Shown: positions 23,271 to 35,185, counted from the stretch's first letter. The stretch: DNA of 64,000 nucleotides from Antilocapra americana (GCA_007570785.1 ML660777.1:3039817-3103816), one strand, 5' to 3'. Notes: generated by a model not told the origin, from the sequence alone. Translations and numbers: made by a program.

Positions 23271-24854
23271 CAAAAACACTGCCATGAACCGCGCCCTTGC
23301 TCTGAGCCTGACGTGGCACCCGGTAAGTGGCAAATTAGACCTCATTTTCCGTTCATGTGAAAGAGTGGAAGGGTTGCAGAAACACTAGGTGCCATTAAAA
23401 CTAAGTAGAAATGAGGATGAGAGATGCATATTCTGAAAGATCTTAAACATGAGTTGTGACACAATTTGGATATATGATCCAAATTTAGCCACTTGCCTGT
23501 TGTAACCAGATAAAGGCAGAATGGGCTGTTGCTTGGCTCAACTTTTTTGAATGTTAGAATGATTTTTATACATATGATGGATGATAGTAGATTTAATTTC
23601 CTAGAAAGATAATTGCATTAAAATTCATCTATTTGTAATTAAGGAAGTTTTTTTTTTTAATTCTTGCTAATCTATGATGGTCATCACTTGACAGTTGACA
23701 GACAATATATCCACAATGGAAGATCTCTAGGGGATAAAACATATGACTTTGAGTTCTGTTATTATATTAGATCTTTAAAAAGTTTTTTTTCTATTTTAAT
23801 ATTGGATAGACATAGAAGCCTCAATTAAAGGGAAGCTGAGACAGTAGGAAAAGTCTGGGGAAGCTCCAAAAATGTAGATAAGAGGAAAGCTTGTTCCTCA
23901 AAGCCAAGACTTCTGACATTTAAGATTAATCCTAGAAAGTCTTTGATTGATTCTTTGATTCTCTTTTTTGTCAGCTGTGGTCTCAGTCAAAAAGCAGAGA
24001 GGACTGACTCTGAAGTCAAACCTAGTTTTCAAGCACAAGGGTGATCTAAGGAGACTGCTTTCTCAAGATAAACAGGACACGAAGCATACACTGAGAAAGA
24101 AGATCAGTTCGTGAAGACGTGAACATGTGGGGGAGGGGGCTTGTGTCCAGAACAAGGTTAGAAAAGCTTCTTCAAGTCAGTCCAACACATGCAACCTTGA
24201 GATAAATGCAGGGTGAAAGGAAGGGCTTTAGACTCAGAGACAAAAATTCATGGATTCTTGAGGTGGCATCTCGTATTAACCATCTGTATTGACTAGATGA
24301 ATTTGGGTAAGTTCCTTCTCTCTAATTCTCTCAATAGAACAAACATTTATCAGGCAGTAATTATGCATGTTCAAGGCACCAGGCTGTAAGCCAGAGTTTC
24401 CCAAGGGATGCAACAGGGACTAGAATCTGATGGGTCCCGTCTCAGACCTAGTGAATGGGGATCTCTGCAGATGAATAATTCTTGGGTGATTTTTAGGCAT
24501 GTTTGAAGTTGAAAACCAGCTTTCAGCAAGAGAATTAAAAAACAGGTGAAACAGAGTTTGTACCTTCAAAAACATTCTAATTTCTTTTCATTTTAAAATG
24601 GCCTTTGTACCAGGTGATTGCTAAAAGCTTTGATATTCATTTTCTAACCGTATTAACATTTTACATGGTCTCTTACTTTAAAAAGTATAATTTTAATTAT
24701 TGACCTTGTTCTACTCAGGTAGCCATTTTTTATGTCTGCTGAATAAGCCACACAATTTCTTAGTTTCAGAGTCTGATTTGGGAAGAAGTGAAAAAGTAAA
24801 CAGCAGTCGTGAGTGTTACCCTAAAGCTTTTTGACAGCACCCAGGGAATCGTGG

Positions 24855-25015
24855 GATCAGCAGTCAATGAACTAGGACCTGCTTCTAACTAGTTACAACT
24901 CTGGGCACACAAGTACACCTCTCCAAGCCTTGGCTTTCATGTTCTAAAATGAAGGATTGCGTTATTCAGATGATAAAGTCTCTATGAACTCAAAGTTTCT
25001 GTGGTTCTATCACTC
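24855..25015 (+). repeat. MIR-like SINE (ancient)
   Basis: The pattern 'ACCTGCTTCTAACTAGTTAC', 'CACCTCTCCAAGCCTTGGCTTTC' and 'AAAATGAAGGATTGCG' follows the MIR core order (cannot-be-tRNA core, CTCTCTGAGCCTCAG-like block, AAAATGGGGAT-like block). Diverged. Confidence 0.45.
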
Positions 25016-25096
25016 TTAAAATTTGTGAACAACATCTGTGGCACATGTGTCATCTGTAAGCTCATATCAGAGTTTTTGGGAATCAAAACTCATATG

Positions 25097-25318
25097 TACA
25101 TGCTAAGTGGCTTCAGTCGAGTTCAACTCTGTGGGACACTATGACTGTAGCCCGCCAGGCTCCTCTGTCCCTGTGATTCTCCAGGCAAGACTACTGGAGT
25201 TGGTTGCCATTTCCTCCTCCAGGGGATCTTCCCTTCCCAAAGACTGAACCTGTGTCTCTTCGATCTCCTGCACTGGTAGGTGGGTTCTTTACCGCTAGCG
25301 CCATCTGGGAAGCCCCAA
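25097..25318 (-). mobile_element. Bov-tA SINE
   Basis: It is the reverse complement of a complete Bov-tA: CAGTCGAGTTCAACTCTGTG, GCCAGGCTCCTCTGTCC, GATTCTCCAGGCAAGACTAC and the head end TGGGTTCTTTACCGCTAGCG CC with GGGAAGCCCC. Confidence 0.93.
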
Positions 25319-25384
25319 AAATCTCATACCTGAACATTACTCTTGGGGAAGCTTATAAACTTGGGTAATCAATCCACAAAAATC

Positions 25385-25860
25385 CCCCTGATTTTACGAG
25401 TAAGTCGTCTCCTGCATTCATTTATTCCTCTCTACATCCATCCAGCTGCTCTGTTCACACCCTTTGAAATTACTCATTCGGACCGACACTGTAGCTTCCC
25501 CACTCCTCTCTGTTTTCAGTTTAGGTTCACTACCCTTGCCCACACTGCCACCATGGTTATCTTTCGGAGACACCAACATCATGACATCATTCACCACTTT
25601 AAATGCTTCTGTGGTTCTCCTATGCTTGAAGCCCAAATCCAAACATTTCGAATAAGTTCTTACAGAAGTTCCTTACCATTTGCTTCCAGTGTCCTCATCC
25701 AGTCTCATTTCTGACCACATCTCTACTAGGCCCTTGTATTTACCAAACAACCCCATATACTTATTCCATGGTTTTCCCCAAATGTACTACATGCTTTCAT
25801 GTTTCCCATATTCTAGTTTCTATCTGGACTTTTTTTTTAAATCTCTGTGTCTGCCTAACA
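25385..25860 (+). repeat. L2-like ancient LINE fragment
   Basis: The stretch is rich in C and T, with phrases typical of L2 3' coding and UTR text: TGCCCACACTGCCACCATGG, TTAAATGCTTCTGTGG, CAGTCTCATTTCTGACCAC and ATGCTTTCATGTTTCCC. Open frames across it are short and unconvincing. Confidence 0.5.
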
Positions 25861-25991
25861 AGCTTTACAGTAGTTAATAAATGTCTATGTCAAAATACAT
25901 TTATAAGCTACTGTAAAATTTATCAGGCAGACAAGGAGATGAAAGAAATTCCAGGTAGAGAGTAGAGCATGGAAAACATTTATTAAAATAG

Positions 25992-26206
25992 AGGCTTCCC
26001 ACATGTCTCAGGGGTAAAGAATCTGCCTGCTAATGCAAGAGATGCTGGGGACTCAGGTTCGAGCCCTGGGTTGTGAAGATCCACTGGAGGAAGAAATGGC
26101 AACCCACTCCAGTATTATTGCCTGGAGAATCCCATGGACAGAGGAGCCTGGTGGGCTACAGTCCACAGGGCTGCAGAGTTGGTCATGACAGAATATCTAA
26201 GCACAC
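25992..26206 (+). mobile_element. Bov-tA SINE
   Basis: The head is GGCTTCCCACATGTCTCAGG with CAGGTTCGAGCCCTGGG, and the Bov-A half includes CCAGTATTATTGCCTGGAGA and GAGGAGCCTGGTGGGCTACA. The end is slightly rearranged. Confidence 0.93.
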
Positions 26207-26623
26207 TATTAAAATAACTATTTTGTTTTGTATTTTTACATGTTTCTTCCCTGATATATGTTAAGTAAAATAAAGCTGAGGCCATGTTTCACTTATTTTT
26301 TTACCTTAGATGATCAAGAAATATTTGCAAATATAAATTCAGGTTACTAGAAATATCTTCAGATAAAAATTATAAAAAGAAAAACAGGAACAACTGGTAT
26401 ACAAGAAAACCCTTTGAATATACTTTTATTTATATTTAAATAAACTTTCAATATGGATGATGGAAAACTTTTAAGAGCTCTAAGTGTACCTTTGGCATGA
26501 GCAGTAAATGTAAACAAATACTGAAAAAGATGTGAGTTAATCACTCACATTTTAAACAACAGGCACATTGCGGAGGACAATGTCCTTGTTCAAGACAAGG
26601 TTGACAAGTGAAACAGTTCTTAC

Positions 26624-26750
26624 CTGTCAGATCTGCATTGGGCCACCATCCCAAGTCACAAGCTTTGCAGGTGAATTCATCTTGCACATACTCATTCTCT
26701 TTGCAGGCAGTGCAAATCCAGCAGCAACTGACTTCCCCTTTCCGTATGAC
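26624..26750 (-). CDS. GRM1: GRM1 exon: core of the cysteine-rich domain
   Basis: This 127-bp exon encodes 42 codons plus one base, residues 535-576 and the first base of Gly577, from VIRKGEVSCCWICTACKENE to WWPNADLT. It contains six of the nine cysteines of the family's cysteine-rich domain (543, 544, 547, 550, 562 and 565). With Cys524 and Cys528 in the previous exon and Cys578 in the next, all nine are present. This stalk couples the ligand-binding domain to the membrane helices. The donor ACAG|GTAAGA is close to consensus. The acceptor TGTGTTATAG has a weak pyrimidine tract. It lies between an 11.8 kb and a 15.8 kb intron. Confidence 0.97.
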
Positions 26751-27644
26751 CTATAACACAGGGATACTTCATATGCTAGCTTTCCAAAAAAATCGTACAT
26801 ATTGAGGAACCTCAAATATATGGATTGAAGTATACCTCATTGTATTAGAGTTCAGATGTGAATTTCAGTTCACTCCATGTTGAGGCTTTTCAATAATCAT
26901 TTCTTTTATAAACAGAATCAAACAGTTGAATGTTATCATTATATATATATATTAATATGCATTAATAGTTCTCAGAAAAGTGAAAGTACATTTTTCTTTT
27001 TTATACTGTTATGTTGTAAGCTCCCTGATCTTTACTACTGTAATGTCTAATATGTTGCTAATCTTATTGTTTAAAATATCATTTCTAATACTCTTTGTTT
27101 TTCATTGTTTAAAATCCATCTCCATGTGTCTTCTCATGATATGCATGTTTTCTTTTAAACCCTTTTGTATGTATTTATAGTATGCATTTTAATCTGACTA
27201 TTAATTCCATCTTCAACATAATATCTAGGACTGTTTCTATCACTTTATTTTCTTTCTGGTTATGTGTCACATTTTCTCACTTTGTCATAGGTCTAAAATT
27301 TTTTAACCAGATGCTGTACCTAAGGTATAGAGTGTTGGAGTTTTTTTTTCTTTAAGTGTTGGCCTTTGTTCTAGCAGGCAGCCTGCTTACCTGTGGCTCG
27401 TTTGAGCCTTGTTTTTCATCTTTTAGGCCAAGTCTCGAATATTCTCTAATCTAGGAATAGCTTATCGTTATTATAAAATGTGATCTTGCTGGGCTCTCTG
27501 CTTAGCTCTGTGTATTCAGCATGGTATCTCTACTCTGGCTTATGGAAACTGGGACAATTCTTGGTCTTGTGGGGCCTCTGGGAATCCAGCATCCCAGTAA
27601 TTTTTCTTTCCTTGGACTTTTTGAATTCTGCTATACTCATGCAG

Positions 27645-27859
27645 GGGACTTCCCTGGTGGCTCACATGGTAAAGAATCTACCTGCAATGCAGGAGACCAG
27701 GGTTCAATCCTTGGGTGGGGAAGATTCCCTGGAGAAGGGAATGACTGCCTACTCCAGTATTCTTGCCTGAGGAATTGCATGGACAGAGGATCCTGGCGGA
27801 CTACGTCCACGGGGTCACAAAGAATCAGACACGACTGAGCGACTAACACTTCCACTTCA
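27645..27859 (+). mobile_element. Bov-tA SINE
   Basis: The head is GACTTCCCTGGTGGCTCACA, with GGGTTCAATCCTTGGG, and the Bov-A half ends AATCAGACACGACTGAGCGA then CTAACACTTCCACTT. It is full length. Confidence 0.94.
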
Positions 27860-28275
27860 TACTTGTGCAGAGAGAGTCACATACTGATGGGAACTCATAG
27901 GCCAACCGCTGGGACTCTTTTTCTGCATTGATTCATTTTCTTCCTTTCTCTGCCCTACAGATTCTATCTGCTGTGGCTCTCCCAAACCTTGGTTTCTGTC
28001 TTCTTAAATTATCAAGATAGCCAAACTGTGTTTGTGTTCTTTCTCACTAAACAACAACCAAGAAATTGCCTCCAGACAGAAAGCCTGAATGATTTTAGGG
28101 TTCACTTCTCTGTTTCCTTTCAATTCTTTGAAATCAAGGTCATACACTGTTTTCCAATGTCTGAACACAGTTATTTCATATATTGTGTCAAGTTTTCTGA
28201 TTGTTTACAGCAGAATGCTATCTGAACTTTTTAACTCTCTCATGGCTGGAAATTGAAGTCTTTCCCTAACATGTT

Positions 28276-28898
28276 CAGTCAGTTCAGTCACTCAGTTGTG
28301 ACTGACTCTTTGTGACCCCATGGGCTGCAGCACACCAGGCTTCCCTGTCCATCATCAACTCCCAGAGTTTACTCAAACTCATATCCATTGAGTTGGTGAT
28401 GCCATCCAACCATCTCACAGTCTGTCATCCCCTTCTACTCCTGCCCTCAATCTTTCCCAGCATCAGGGTCTTCAAATAAGCCAGTTAAGTATTGGAGCTT
28501 CAGCTTCAGCATCAGTCCTTCCAATGAGTATTCAAGACTGGTTTCCTTTAGGATGGATTGGTTGAATCTCCTTGCAGTCCGAGGGACTCTCTGGAGTTTT
28601 CTCCAACACCACAGTTCAAAAGCATCAGTTCTTTGGTGCTCAGCCTTCCTTATGGTCCAACTTTCACATCCATACATGACACTGTAAAAACCATAGCTTT
28701 GACTAGATGGACCTTTGTTGGCAAAGTAATGCCTCTGCTTTTTAAAATGCTGTCTAGGTTGGTCATAGCTTTTCTTCCAAGGAGCAACTGTTTTTTAATT
28801 TCATGGCTGCAGTTGCCATCTGCAGTGATTTTGGAGTTCCCCAAAATAAAGTCTCTCACTGTTTCCATTGTTTCCCTATTTGCCATGAAGTGATGGGA
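28276..28898 (-). mobile_element. BovB LINE 3' end, 5'-truncated
   Basis: Read on the minus strand it encodes pieces of the BovB (RTE clade) reverse transcriptase C-terminus (MVFTVSCMDVK, CESWTIRKAEHQRTDAFELW, LEGLMLKLKLQYL) and then the Bov-A-like 3' tail. An 11-of-12-bp flanking duplication CCCTAACATGTT / CCCTAATATGTT lies at 28264-28275 and 28899-28910. It carries stops and frameshifts and is dead. Confidence 0.9.
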
Positions 28899-29663
28899 CC
28901 CTAATATGTTAGACATTATCAAATGTTCTCGTATGTAAACTCAGAAATTAAACAGTAAATATTGCCATAACTTAAAATCACATAAACCTTATCCTTTGTG
29001 AGGATAAAATCATCTTCTTGTAGATCAGGTCAAAATATATCAATCAGCCACTATTTTAAACTTACATGAAAAATATCCCATGACAGTATATTTTCAGAAA
29101 CTATAAGTTTTTCTTTTTCTTCTTTTACTTTCAAATAACTCTAGAAAGTAGACTCAAATTGTCTTTCTGAAAAATCCACATCTATCCTCAGAGTAAGCAT
29201 GACAAATTCATACTGTATTACAAATTATAAATTTTTCTAATGCTATGGAAAAATTTAAAAAGTAATGCTTTATTATTTTAGTTAATATAAGAAGTACAAA
29301 ATAGTGTCTATCTCTTCAATCAGCTTTATCTTTTTCTTAACTATAAAATGAATACTATGAATTAGACAAATTCCAAAGATAATAATTCTAAACAAATGTA
29401 TTTATGCAAGATGACTAGTGAAAAATAGATCCTATGGGTAACTGCCACATGGAAAAATACTTAAAATTAGATTTAGAATGACTGAATAAGTGTGTAAAAA
29501 ATGATTAGCTTATACCTTTAATAAATAATGAAAAAGGAACTGCTCAGATGGAATTTTTTTGTTATTCCTTCTTATTCAGCCACCAAATATGTGCACTTTT
29601 GCTATATAACACCTAAATTATGGGACTTGTCTTTTCTGTCTCTCAGCTACCCCTCCAGACTTA

Positions 29664-29790
29664 AGATTCCCTGGTGGCTCAGATGGTAAAGAGTCTGCCA
29701 TGGGTGATGCAGGAGACCCAGGTGATGCGGGAGACCCAGGTTTGATTTCTGGGTTGGGAAGATCTCATGGAGAAGGAAATGGCATGCTGG
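29664..29790 (+). mobile_element. Bov-tA SINE, truncated, with internal duplication
   Basis: The head is GATTCCCTGGTGGCTCAGAT. The GATGCAGGAGACCCAGGT block appears twice in tandem (the second copy as GATGCGGGAGACCCAGGT). The element stops shortly after GAGAAGGAAATGGCA, so most of Bov-A is missing. Confidence 0.88.
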
Positions 29791-30625
29791 GTTTTGGTCC
29801 CTGACTCTAATCCTGTAACATGGCTTTAATTTCTTCTCACTCCAGAGTAACATGCACACAACTGCCAAGACTATCATTGTGGGCTCTGGGCTCCTAGGGG
29901 AAGGGAATCATGCCCTCCTTTCACTGTTTTCAGATCACAGTCATCAAGAAATGTACCAAGAACATACAGTAGGTACCCTGTGAATAAGGGTTGAGTTGAG
30001 TCTTTTTTAAAAACGTAATTAAGCCACTCAAGGAAATTTAGTGCCTCCTTTTTCTAATATCTTAAAAATATAAGCTTTTTGGTCAGGGGTTTACTTAGAC
30101 CCCAGTCCTTGTTTCTGCACCTGAGTCTGACTGCTAATAATTTCTTACATAAGTCCACCAAAGAGACATTAGGTCCTCAGTAGTGTCTATATAACTGTTT
30201 TGGAGAAGGTTTCAAGTAGGGCAGATACATCATCTGATTTATTTTTCATCTGACTTTCTTTCTATAGGGATTATTATGGCTACCGTTTGGAGAACAGATT
30301 TTAAGGAGGGCAAGAGAGAGAGAGAGCGTATGTTGTTTAATCCATGGTTTTAATATGCAACAATATAGTAAAGAAATAAATATATTGTAATAAAAGAAAA
30401 AATTTTCTTTTCCATTCAGAGAACCCTCTTTCCTCCATCAGTTCATCTATGTCACTACATTGGAGTCCTGACACAGGCTCCAGGAAATATTTCTGGTGCA
30501 ATGAACCCTTTGAAACATTATCTTATTTAGAATCCTCTGTAATTACTAATAAGATATAGTTGGTATTTTATTACCACAAGTTAGTCAGCTTTCACCCACT
30601 AACTGTGTCACATGTATATGATAGA

Positions 30626-30837
30626 AAGAGTACTGTTAGTCACTCAGTCCTGTCTGACTCTTTGTGAACCCATGGACTGTAGCCCGCCAGGCTCCTCTGT
30701 CCATGGAATTCTCCAGGCAAGAATACTGGAGTGGGTTGCCATTTCCTCCTCCAGGGGCTGTTCCTGACCCAGGAATCGAATCCAGGTCCCCTGCATTGCA
30801 GGCAGATTCTTTACCATCTGGGCTGCTGGGAGGACCC
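30626..30837 (-). mobile_element. Bov-tA SINE with perfect 16-bp target duplication
   Basis: It is the reverse complement of a complete Bov-tA. The direct repeat ACATGTATATGATAGA flanks it at 30610-30625 and 30838-30853 without mismatch, which suggests a recent insertion. Confidence 0.95.
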
Positions 30838-31779
30838 ACATGTATATGATAGATAACGCTTCATTCAGACACAAAAAAATTCTTAAATTATTGTCTCATG
30901 TTTCCATCTCCTCATAGCACAAATATTTTAAATTATTTTATATATTTATACTAAGTGATATTTCTTTTGCATGTGGTATATAGTCAATAACTGAATAAAG
31001 TATTGTTTCATTTTTGTTACAGTAAAACACTTTTTATGACAGCCCTGAGTCATCATAAGAGATTTAATGTTTCACTGAAATTTTCCTTGAAGGACCGAGA
31101 CTTCCCAAGAGACAAGAACTGCTTCGATTCCTTTTACCTCCTGTGTACTGGTGCTGTTTATTGTCAGCAAGACTAGATGACTTGCTGCTTCACACAAGGC
31201 TACGGTTCAATTCCATATACACTGTAGGAGTCTTATTTATGCCATAGGAAATCAAGTGTTCTTTTTATGAATACATTTCAGAATAACTTGAAGGATTTTT
31301 TTAGTTTAAGCTTTATTTAGAAAAAGGATAAAAGAAAGTAAACAGCATCAGGAGAACATAATGAAGGAAAAGTAACAATACATTAAAGGAAACAGACATT
31401 TTCTTCAGGAGGGAAATGCCTGGAAAACTAAATGGAATAAAGACATGGGTCCTACCTAACGAGGTCTGTAGAAAAACCAGCCGATGTTAAGCTTTCCTTT
31501 GCATTCACAGTGCTAGCACAGTTCTTGGCAGATGTTAATTATTCAATAATGTATGTGAAAGGAAAGAGATAAATAATAAGGAATAGGACATAAACAGGAG
31601 AAATGAAAATAAAGAATTTGAGAAAACAAAAAATAGGAGGGATTGAAAGCTTGGCAAGGACTATAGAAAAATATCAATTTAGAAAAATCCATACATTATA
31701 ATTTATTACAGGTAAACTGTAACAAAAATCATATAGGAATATAAAATGATCACAAAAATGGACATATATTGAACCAGTC

Positions 31780-31960
31780 CATGTGTGAGGAACTCTGTAC
31801 AGAATTACACTAACGTTCACAACCATTCCATGGAGTGAAGTTAATTATGTACATTTTTCAGGTGAGGAAACAGCTGTAGAGGGGTCAGCAGCTTGTGCAA
31901 ACCTCAGTCACATCATCTCCAGTTATTGTCAAGATCTAGGCTCTTCCTAGTGTAAAAACA
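31780..31960 (-). repeat. MIR SINE (ancient)
   Basis: The reversed MIR order is visible: ACGTTCACAACCATTCCATG, TTTTTCAGGTGAGGAAACAG, GTCAGCAGCTTGTGCAAACC and AGTCACATCA. Confidence 0.65.
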
Positions 31961-32164
31961 GTTATCACAGTGATGATACGTTCCATCAAGAACCAAAACT
32001 ACATCTCAGAAGTTGTCAGATATTTATTCACTTATCCAACCTTTATTTAGCGGCCCAGTGTGTCAGACATGGTACAATGCAAAGGGACAGATAAATGAGA
32101 AGACCTGATGATCACTGAGGTTAAGAAGCTCAAAACTCTGACAGACTAGAGTAAGTATACCGAT

Positions 32165-32258
32165 AGAAGAAGATATGTATACCCATGGCGGATTCATGTC
32201 AATGTATGGCAAAACCAACACAATAAAGTAAAGAAAATTTAAAAAAAAAAAAAAAGAA
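32165..32258 (+). mobile_element. Short L1 3' end fragment
   Basis: It has the ruminant L1 3' tail GTATACCCATGGCGGATTCA, TCAATGTATGGCAAAACCAA and CACAATAAAGTAAAG, with a poly-A tail. It is only about 90 bp long, an extreme 5' truncation. Confidence 0.8.
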
Positions 32259-32299
32259 GAAGGAATGAAATGCTTCTGCAGGGTATATGCAGTCAATCA

Positions 32300-32880
32300 T
32301 TTAGCCATTCATTCATTCTCATTATGCTTTCAGAGTGCCAGGCACTGCATCAAGGCTAGAGACCATCAGTGACTAGATCATATCCTTATCTTTGAGAAGT
32401 TCTCATTCTAGAGAAGGGCTTTGAGAAAAACACAGCAAGAAAGAGAAATTGGGTATAGGACAGGAATCAATAGGAGGCAAGAGGCCTAGGTATCAGACTT
32501 TAGAGGCACTTAAACCTTTCAGCATGTGGGGTCCACCCTGCACTTGCAAGATCTTGAGTGGAGTCGGGATAGGGGTGGGCAGATCTCTTTAGCGTATGCG
32601 TGGTAGGCTCCTGACTTGCCTCATCTTAGTCCCAGTCTTGTTAGGGAGGAGGCACCTGGAACTGGGGATTGCAATTTTGCTTGTGGTGGTCAGATAAGGT
32701 TTCACTAAGATAGGTCATTTGACTCCAGTAAAAATTAATTCTTTAAGAAAGGTATGCCATTTTAGTAAGGACTTGAGAGTAAGAAAGGAGGAAGCTCTGA
32801 ATATATCCGGTGCAGGAGAGTTCCAGGCAGTTGGATCTGCTAGAGCAAAGATTGGAAGTAAGAGTTCTCTGCATACTCAT
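32300..32880 (+). repeat. Ancient eutherian interspersed repeat, family uncertain
   Basis: The order GTGCCAGGCACTGCATCAAG, TTCTCATTCTAGAGAAGGG, CAGATAAGGTTTCACTAAGA and GAGTTCCAGGCAG followed by AGAGCAAAGA resembles a common old mammalian repeat. I cannot name the family with confidence. Confidence 0.35.
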
Positions 32881-33097
32881 GCTATTACCTTTCTCCTCTA
32901 CTTTTCTTTATGTGGGTAATATGCCAATAAATGTTTACTTTAAAAAGACTCTGGACCCTGCTTCAGCCACAGCCACCTGCAAGACACAGGAGATCTGCTG
33001 GGCTCCTTCTCTGCTCCATGTCATGGGACTCAGTGGCAGCTCCTATCAGCACCTGTCTCCAAAAGTGGCAGACAAGCTAGATCTGAGGCCAAAGTGA

Positions 33098-33312
33098 AAA
33101 GAAGAAAGTGTTAGTCTCTAAGTTGTGTCTGGATTTCTGCAACCCCATGGACTATAGCCTGCCAGGCTCCTTTGTCTGTGGGATTCTCCAGGCAAGAATA
33201 CTGGGGTGGGTTGCCATTCCCTTCTCCAGGGGATCTTCACCACCCAGGGATCAAACCTGGGTCTCCTGAATTGCAGGCGAATTCTTTACCATCTGAGCCA
33301 CCAGGGAAGCCC
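33098..33312 (-). mobile_element. Bov-tA SINE
   Basis: It is the reverse complement of full Bov-tA: GAAAGTGTTAGTCTCTAAG, CAACCCCATGGACTATAGCC, CAGGCAAGAATACTGGGGTG and the head end CCATCTGAGCCACCAGGGAA. Confidence 0.94.
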
Positions 33313-33740
33313 AGCAAGGCTAAAAGGATCATCAAAAAATCCAGTAGCCAGGAGACCAGCTTAAATACTGGTCAAAGCTTGAGAGATGAAGCCATCAGAG
33401 TGACTGTGAATAAATTAATGATGATTCTACAAAATTTCTCATCATGACCAGTAAAGTTTCCTCTTCACCCAAAGAGACTATAACAATTTCACTATTTCAT
33501 GTACATAATAAAACCCTCAATATTTTGTCTTCAATTGTTTCCAAAATTTTAGCCAATATGGTTTTAGTAGCTGGGACAGATCACATCATTATTATGCAAT
33601 CATAAGCTTCTCAGGTAAAGAATTTTTTATATTTCTGTGGACAATTTTTATTGAGACTCTGCTATCTTGCAGCGGACTTTGGAAGATACTACATAATGAA
33701 AGAACCATTGTCTTTGTTTCATTGGTTGCATTAACTATGT

Positions 33741-34112
33741 GTTCAGTTCTGTTCGCTCAGTCGTGTCTGACTCTCTGTGACACCACAGACAGCACACCAG
33801 GCCTCCCTGTCCATCACCGACTCCTGGAGCTTACTTAAACTCATGTCCATCAAGCCATGATGCCATCCACCATCTCATCCTCTGGCGTCCCCTTCTCCAC
33901 CTGCCTTCAATCTTTCCCAGGATCAGGGTCTTTTGAAACTAGTCAGTTCTTCGAATCAGGTGGCCAGAGGATTGGAGCTTCAGCTTCAGCATCAGTCCTT
34001 CCAATGAACACCCAGGACTGATCTCCTTTAGGATGGACTGGCTGAATCTCCTTGCAGTCCAAGGGACTCTCAAGAGTCTTCTCCAACACCACAGTTCAAA
34101 AGCATCAATGTT
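33741..34112 (-). mobile_element. BovB LINE 3' end, 5'-truncated
   Basis: On the minus strand the reverse transcriptase C-terminal text AFELWCWRRLLRVPWTARRF and LEGLMLKLKLQ is readable, followed by the BovB 3' tail (CGTGTCTGACTCTCTGTGAC on the plus strand). Stops are present. Confidence 0.88.
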
Positions 34113-34558
34113 TACTGTGAACAACTTAAATGGGTAGTTTGCTTTGATTCACAGAAAGAGGAGGCTGAGGAGGACAGGACAACTATAGTTGATGATGTTA
34201 TTGCTAACTTTCTTAGCTGGTCTTATAGCCATGTGAGATTTGCCTTTATTCTTAGAAAACAAAAGCTGAGGTATGAAGTTTCATGATATTTGTACCTCAC
34301 TTTCAAATGGTTCAGGGAAAAAATAGTTAACTCAGTCCTGAAATATACAGTCTATAAAAACAGGTATATTGGGGCTTTTTATGTATATAAAGTATATTTT
34401 ACTATATGATAATATGGCATGTGTAATGAAGAACCACTTATGATAAAGTCCATGTTCACATTATGGAGACATTAATGTCTCCATAGTTCTATCTTGATTG
34501 GCCAGGTCAAAAGAAGGGGAGGTGGAGGTCCTTACTCTCCATAATGAAACACCCAAAT

Positions 34559-34622
34559 CCAGTTCAGTTCAGTTCAGTTCAGTCGTTCAGTCATATGCCA
34601 CTCTTTGCTACCCCATGGACCA
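34559..34622 (-). mobile_element. BovB 3' tail fragment with CAGTT repeats
   Basis: A (TTCAG)n run is followed by TCATATGCCACTCTTTGCTA and CCCATGGACCAG. Only the terminal 60 bp or so of a BovB-type copy remains. Confidence 0.7.
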
Positions 34623-34944
34623 GTAGAGAATCAAAAAACAAAAAAACTTAAGGGAAGAAAAAAATAAAAGAGAAGAGAAGGGAAAAGAAAGAATAGGAGA
34701 CCAGTGGGAGCAAACTCCAGAACTCTATCCTTGGGATTCTCTGCTAGTTTCCACATCTCTGTCAGAGTCTCCCAACTGCCTTCTAATACTTATTGCCCCC
34801 TTAACTCTAGATTCTGGTTTCCCTTAGCATTTTTAAAGTGAATCTCTATTTATAATTTTGTTGTGAACTATTGAGAAAATAAGCTTCAGCAACTGAAATT
34901 TGTAGGAATTATGCCAGTTCATATAATGAAAGATGGTTGAACAA

Positions 34945-35185
34945 CATGTGGCTGTGGGTTGATAAGAGCTTTGGGTTGGCTCCAAGCCCAGCTCGGCATT
35001 TACTAGCTGAGAAACCTTGGGGCAAGTGACTCAAGCCCTCTGGGCCTCTGATTTCTGATCTATAAAATGGGGTGATAATACCTTCTTTAAAAGAGTTGTT
35101 TCAAGGAAGAATTGAAATGATGCCAGTAAACCATCCATTATTGTACTTGCACAGGGATATGCTTGATAAATGTTAGTCCCCCATC
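34945..35185 (+). repeat. MIR SINE (ancient)
   Basis: It shows the core GCATTTACTAGCTGAGAAAC, CTTGGGGCAAGTGACTCAAG, TATAAAATGGGGTGATAATA and the tail ATATGCTTGATAAATGTTAG. It is a near-complete MIR. Confidence 0.8.

Larger units (their letters stand above)
10775..26623 (-). other. GRM1 intron between cysteine-rich-domain exon and 7TM exon
   Basis: This 15,849-bp intron has a GTAAGA donor at its 26623 end and a CACAG acceptor at its 10775 end. It contains SINEs, a mariner-like MITE, L1 insertions, an MLT1-like LTR and an L2, listed separately. Stretches at 10775-12100, 12640-13450, 15900-18290, 21250-22320 and 22570-25095 hold no gene or young repeat that I recognise, apart from the short direct repeat at 16763/17983, a possible MIR near 24855 and the X-box-like palindrome at 23251. 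Confidence 0.9.

Noticed and set aside
28270..28910. Reverse-transcriptase-like peptide as a functional gene
   Set aside because: 5'-truncated BovB copy with frame breaks and target duplications.
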